NCBI GenBank assembly: GCA_036365455.1
Contig: JAWQUS010000008.1
Coordinates: forward strand, 18,087,501 to 18,151,500
Length of the DNA stretch: 64,000 bases
Reading direction: 5' to 3'
Source of the DNA: Macrosoma leucophasiata
Lineage: Eukaryota > Arthropoda > Insecta > Lepidoptera > Hedylidae
A program made the translations under genes and the position numbers. Shown piece after piece: positions 41,901 to 48,924 of this stretch (position 1 is its first letter; every line of letters starts with the position of its first letter). Below the pieces are notes generated by a model, which saw only the letters and a list, made by a program, of their open reading frames with translations, was not told where the DNA came from and did no database searches.

Positions 41901-44900
41901 ACTCAAAATCAAAATCAAATTTGCATTGTCAGGTTACAAGCTACCTATAGAGAATGACTTACCTTTAATAATAATTAAATGAGTATTAATGATAACAAAA
42001 TAAAAATATAATGTACCTAACCAATTAATCATCTAATTTTTCAATTCCTTCATAAAAGAAAAGGAAAAATCTGTTCGTTATGATCATAGTCATTCACTTA
42101 GCCGAGTTCCAAGTTCAAGCACAACTGAGAAGAATTCGCCACCGAAAAAACTCAATGTGCTCGTTTACTCAAAAGATCATTAAATGTACCTACTTAATAG
42201 AGATCAGAATAAAAATAGAACATAGATAATGTGAACGTCCATGGATGCCATCTAAATAGGTACATGCATAAATAAATACACACATGCATATACTCATCAA
42301 CAACTTAACACGTGATAGAAGATAACATCCGCACACCCTAACAGACCAGTCCCCACAACCAGCACCCGTTCACGAAAATGGCGCTTAAGGGTTACAATAC
42401 TCGACTGAAGATTTTGATCTTATCACAAACCGCTCCGTTATAAAAAAGCAGATTGAAAGATTTGATAGGCTAAGCTGTAAGGAGTTGTGGGACCTTCGTC
42501 CCATTGTCAATCACCTTTCTAAGTACGTATCTAATGAAAGTTGCAAACAAACAATCACAAATGGTAGCTGAATACTGCAGCCTATTCATAAAAACCAAAG
42601 ACCCCAATGCGGTTCCGTTGCCTATTAGATGTTTTGCTTGGATGATTGAAATGATAACCCTACATACATTACCATCTCACCAGAATAGCGGTAAACACTA
42701 CCATTTATCGGCATATAATGTAGAGTAGTTAATGCCTACGCCCTCAAGCGTCACCTCTGGAATTGTAACGCCGATAAACAACCGTATTAAAAAATCTTCC
42801 AATTAGTTTAAATTAATTGATTCCAGAGTAAACGAAGCTCTGATGTACGGCGCTTACATGTTGGGACAGTCTCTCGTGTACGCTCCCAGCTTCAACTCGG
42901 CGAAGGCGTGCGGTGCACGTATCTTGGCCATCATCAACCGCTCACCGAAAGTTAAAACTGAACCGGGCCTGAAAGACCGCAGAGATTGGGTATGTGAATG
43001 TAATAGCAAAGACTGTTGAGAAACTTGTCAAGAGCAAGTTGGGCTCGCGCGCAATTGTATGTATCTTCACGCTAAGTCCCTTGTGGGGCAAGTAAAGGGT
43101 GTGGAGCGCGCAGATTGGTTGTTTGATGGTGTTTTAGGGTTCCGTACTCAAACGGCAAAAACTGAACCCTTCTAGATTCATCATTTCTATCAAAGAGTAC
43201 ACTACAAATACTACGTATTTTTATCTGTATTGTCGGGCCATTGTCAAAAAGTGACAAGAAATTATTGAAAAATAAAATGTATTTTTATACGTTGCTAAGC
43301 AATGATATTATATGGTACAAGCTCATTGGTGCTTAGTGGCAAAGAGTATGTGGTCTCGAATGAAAGGTATTCGTAGGTACTCTTTGGGTACTCCAGTTAT
43401 AAGCTGGGCTATTTTCAGAGTAGTTTTTCAGAAAAAAAACGTAGTAAATATACGTCTCGTATAATACTTATTTTGCATACTTGATATTTTTATTTTATGT
43501 AGATAATTAATAAATGATGACTGACTTGAACTGATATAATAATGACTGACTTGAGTTTTGAATTTAATCATTGGCGAGTCGGACTCGTACTTGGCTCCGT
43601 TTTCTGGCTACAAAAAGCTAGGAATTTACTATTTTCAGATTTTCTATTGGCTTGTGCTATATAACATGTACCTACTCTCAGTGTAACAGTGCGAAGTACC
43701 TACTCCCTAGGTTTTTGATTACCTTGCAAATGTATGAAAATTAAGAAAATGCTTATTTATCAACGTAAACAGCCCTATCTTGTTATTGCGTTTACATATA
43801 AGTCTGATGTTTAATAGAGCTACTAGAGATTACAGACCTTTATTAAAATTGAAACCCTCAATGCAATTCTGAGATAAAGGGTCTTGACAGACAGAGAGAC
43901 AACGAAGTGATCCGTTCTGGTATGGATTACTTCTTTCCTTTAGAGTCTATCCATTTTTGGGTTCCGGACTCTAAAAAGGAAAAGAAAAAAAATTCTTGGG
44001 CGGGATTTCGGCTTGTGACCGCCGGAACTCTAGCTTAACCACTTTACCACAAAGCTACCGCAGCCTTAACATCCGAAGGTCGAGATTAGTTCTCTTTCAA
44101 TCAGATTTAGATGTGAGGGCTGACCCCAGAACTGAATCTGTCACCCTGAAATAAACCAAAGAACCGCTCTTGTGTTATATACAGTCTCTACTCTGTTAAC
44201 AGGTTGCTACAGGTAACTTCAGTATCAAGGATGTCGAATTCTACTATCCAACTCGTCCGCATCAGAAGATCTTGAGAGGCGTAGACTTGAAAATGGAGGC
44301 TGGCAAAACTGTGGCGCTAGTTGGCCCATCGGGTTGTGGAAAGTCTACCATATTGCAGCTAATGCAGCGTTTCTATGACTCGAATATTGGAACTATAGTG
44401 AGTGATTTCTCATACTCGTACATGTATATCATAATATTTTAGTGAAAGGTGGTAGAACAGTTCCAATGCAGGAGCTCAAGGGCTATCTACCAATCGAGAA
44501 ATAGTAGTGTTCAGCACTGTCGTGTTCCGGTTAGATAGTAATGTCCCCCTGTTAACTATGTTAATGTTAACTATCACAGAGACATAACAACTTGGATCTC
44601 AGGGCTTTAACGCAAGATATAGGAGTAAAAAAACAAACCAATCATAATATAGACATAATACTATGATATATATACACTTTTATATGTATATACTTTAACT
44701 ATCTCGGTATCTATTCTCTTACTTTATTTTTATAGCGTATTTTTTTTAGGTTCTATAGCTTACGCTATCTTTGAAATTAAATTTTTACCTATAGCGAATC
44801 TGTAATCTGTGGCTTAGTGTAGTATTTGTATACTCTTTGGCTTAGTGTTGAAATGTCAAAGATAATCTGGACATTTGTCAAACTATAATAAAATAACTCC

Positions 44901-47900
44901 ACTAATAGTTTACAAAAAATCTAATGGCAGTCGACTAAAACGTGCATCGCAATTTAATACAACATAGGTACCATAGGTACACAAACATTTGACCGTTAAT
45001 AAAAGTTTTATACCAATAATATGGGTCAAATATTAGGCACATTTAAAACAAGACATCTTGGGTTGGAAGCTGACGCGCAACCAACCTTCGAAAACAACGT
45101 CGGTTTCAGTTACAAGAGAAAACAACGCCAAACCAACGTGACCGAGGAAGCTTTGGTTTCGGCTCGAATCCCTCTAAAATTCAGAGATTACTGCGCTAAT
45201 TATTTGTTAGATTACCAAGTGTGCAGATATAAGAACATGCCTCTCTTGTATCGCTGCTCCCACGAGAAACACGCTTATTTGAATTGCGAGCATGATGATT
45301 ATATCATACGGATGAAAGAATTTGAAAGAGAAAGGAGGCTTAGAGAAAGAGAAATAAGAATTAAAGACAAAAAATGTAAAAAATAAAACATTACGTAGAT
45401 ACTTAGCTAGTGGGCATGCCAAATGGCACTTAGTTCCTTAGTTCATATTGTTTTTCATAGTAGGCAGATTATGTTATGTAGTTTAAATAATAAACAATTC
45501 TTTATTTAATGTTTAATTACTTACTAATGGGCCTACATTAGATCTGAATACAAATGACTGAAGCATAAGTAAATTGTGAGGTTGTTAAATCTGAAAGTAG
45601 GTACCTACACTTACCCGAGCCGAACCCGTCGAACGAATCGAAGTCCTGCACCGAACAAATCGACCGCGCCGAAAATCGTTCAACTATCAATCATCATCAA
45701 ACGAATACGATTGATACATGAAATGTTCGGATATATCATGATATGAGCAATTTTAGGACCACGACATACCTAAATATACAATAATAGGTATACATAATAA
45801 TACATTATTTTATATGAAGTGGCTTTTACCACCTGTCCAATTAGTTTGAATTTGAGTAACGGCTGAAAAGATCTGAATAACTCAGGCAAAGAAAAATCTT
45901 TTTCTCCATGTACCTTTAGATAAAGTGAGAGGTCAAGTTCTAATTACCCTCCTCATGCGCCTTTCCCCTTCATTCGCCCTTACCTAGTATTTTACCCGTG
46001 AAATTCATTGTTTGACGTTCACTCGTTCACTTCTAGGAATTAGACGGCCGTGACATCCACAAATCAGTGACGATCCCCCGGCTGCGACGTCAGCTGGGCG
46101 TGGTGCAGCAGGAGCCGGTGCTGTTCGACCGCACGCTCGCCGAGAACATCGCGTACGGCGACAACAACCGCAAAGTCTCCATTCAAGAGATCATCGCCGC
46201 CGCTAAAGCTGCCAATATACATAATTTCATCGTTTCTTTACCCAAGGTAATCTCCATTCAAGAGATCATCGCCGCCGCTAAAGCTGCCAATATACATAAT
46301 TTCATCGTTTCTTTACCCAAGGTAAAGAAACGATAAAATTATCTACTTATATATCTTACGTAATAGTTGCCTTAATAAAACGAAGATACCTTCCTAAAGG
46401 AAATTATATCGATACTCTTTCAAAATCACAATTTTGTTTACCAGGGCTACGACACAAATCTAGGAGCAAGTGGTGCTCAACTTTCCGGGGGTCAGAAGCA
46501 GCGGGTGTGCATCGCGCGAGCTCTCATTCGGTCCCCCCGGTTGCTCCTTCTGGACGAAGCCACTTCTGCCTTGGATGCCAATAGTGAAAAGGTAAGCCAC
46601 GTAGATTCACGTGCCACTATTTACGTACCTACCCTACTATGATACTGGTTTTGAAATTCAGTTAAATAATTGGTGCACAGTCAAGAGCAAAGATATGTAA
46701 CCTATACAAGTGTTGTTACAGAAAATAAGTCATCATAAATATGTATACAACACGAGCAATAATAAGTAATTAACTAAAGATGCAAAATATTGTTGAACCT
46801 AAAAGTTATGAATATAATATTCAGTTAATGTGGCATTAATATGTATACAACAAGAAAATTATCAAAAATACATGGTATGTAAGTACCTATTTGAGTAATT
46901 ATGGAGCATGAGTACCGTCGTGGCAGCAAAGCGGCACAAGCGGCACATAACATCGACGAAGTTTACGAAACGAACACTACAAACGAACGCACCACCCGTT
47001 TTTGTTTTGCCGCTTCAGGTCTGGAAATTTTGACTTGAAAAATGTACCCCGTGGTTGTCCGAAAACTTTGGTCGATAATGACGAATTAAAGGCGATTGGG
47101 AACGCTGATGAAACTCTATCTACGGCTGAATTAGCAGCAGCTAGCAGCTTTTGATTCACTTCGTAGAACGAAAGGGGTGATACACCCCTAATCGCATGTC
47201 TTATGTGTCCCACCGCAACGACCCAAGCTGAGGTTCGTACCCCCAGGAGTCTCCCTTAGGCAGTTGCGCTAACTTGATTTGGATGAGTGCGCCCTCTAAG
47301 CTCGCCGAATGCCCGGTGAAGTAGACTAGTGCTGTCTCAAGAAGTGCAGCCAACACGAATCCATTAAATAAAAAAAATATATATGGAGTTCTGCGATGCA
47401 TGTATGTAGGAAAATTAATATTATTGCTAAATGAATGTAAAAAGGTGTTTAATAAATAATTTAACATTAAAGATTCTTAACAAAAAATATACCTATTATC
47501 CAAATAAATATCAACCCTAGCTTCCTAAGCTAATAAGACTAGCTGCTAACGCTATAGACATTGACTTCATTTTCTACAGCTCTACCGATTTTGACGACCC
47601 GGTTGGTCCAGCGGTCTGAGTTGACCATTTGATTCGAAGGGTCGCGGGTTCGATCCCCGCACCGGGACAAATATTTGTATGGCCTACAGATATTTGTTTC
47701 GGGTCTGGGTGTTCGTGTATGTGTTGTTTGTATATAACGGCACCCACGACACAGGTTTATACCTACTGTGGGGCTGTGAGTGTAAGCGTATTTTATTATT
47801 TAATTATTTATTATTACCTAACTTGGTTAAGGGGGCAAAGGTTGTCACTTCAACTTTCGTAAAATAAAAAAAACTATAGCTCTTAAGAAGATCGGAGGGA

Positions 47901-48876
47901 TCCTACCTTAACTTCCTATTGGAAAGTGGTAACCATCGCCTATGAACATTTGCAACACCAGAGCATTTGCCAACGCGGCAACGGTGGTTAACTAATATTC
48001 TTCGGACACATTAGACAGAGTAAATGCCATTAGGAATGTTCTTGAATGAAAAGTACCAAATATCAGTTACTCGGGAGATTAAACCAGAGACTTTCAGCAC
48101 TGGAACTATCCAAAATATTAATTATTGTTTTTAGGCTGTATCCGAAGCACTGGAGAAAGCATCCAAAGGCCGGACTTGCATAACTATAGCACATCGTCTT
48201 TCAACGATAAAGGACGCTGATTTAATTTGTGTTCTTGACAAAGGTAAGAAAAGATTATAAAGTACTGTAATTCATTGCTTAAAATATAAGGTTGGGGAAA
48301 AAGTTTCTTCGCATTTTTTAAGATAATTCTAAACATTTTTTAATATAGTTGATTTAAATTTATCTAAAGTATGTATGTACCATTTTGTTTGATAACCTTT
48401 TGCCATCTTGTAGGTAGGGACATGATCCCATTGCTATAAAAATTTTGGGACTTCTCATCAAAATACCGCGACAAGTGGGTTTGGCAGTCCTCTCGTGATG
48501 TTAACCTAACATTGCATAAAGAATTCTGAAGAGACCGAAACAGGTGGAAATCTGAAGGTGCAAGGTCAGGACTATACGGCGGATGCATTAACACCTCCCA
48601 GCCAAACTCTCTAAATTTTTGCTGAGTGGCTATAGATGTGTGAGGTCTAGCGTTATCATGATGAAACACCACACCCCTTCTGTTGATCAATTCCGGCCGC
48701 TTTCTCTCAACTCCTTGCTTTAATCTCATCAGTTGTTCGCAGTAGAGTTCAGAATCGATAGTCCTGCCTGGTGGTAATAGCTCATAATGAATAATGCCCT
48801 TCCAATCCCACCACACACACAACATCACCTTATTGCGAGTTAACCCGGGTTTCGCCACAGTCTGTGAAGCGATGTG

Positions 48877-48924
<48 letters not shown>

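Noticed and set aside
46247..46321. 25 extra residues as part of the main ABCB protein
   Set aside because: The peptide is an exact repeat of the preceding one and would sit in a conserved part of NBD2; the upstream donor gives the family-typical sequence. Kept as a finding, not as the gene model.
47594..47668. tRNA gene
   Set aside because: It has promoter boxes and a T-arm, but the anticodon arm does not fold and a SINE body follows directly.
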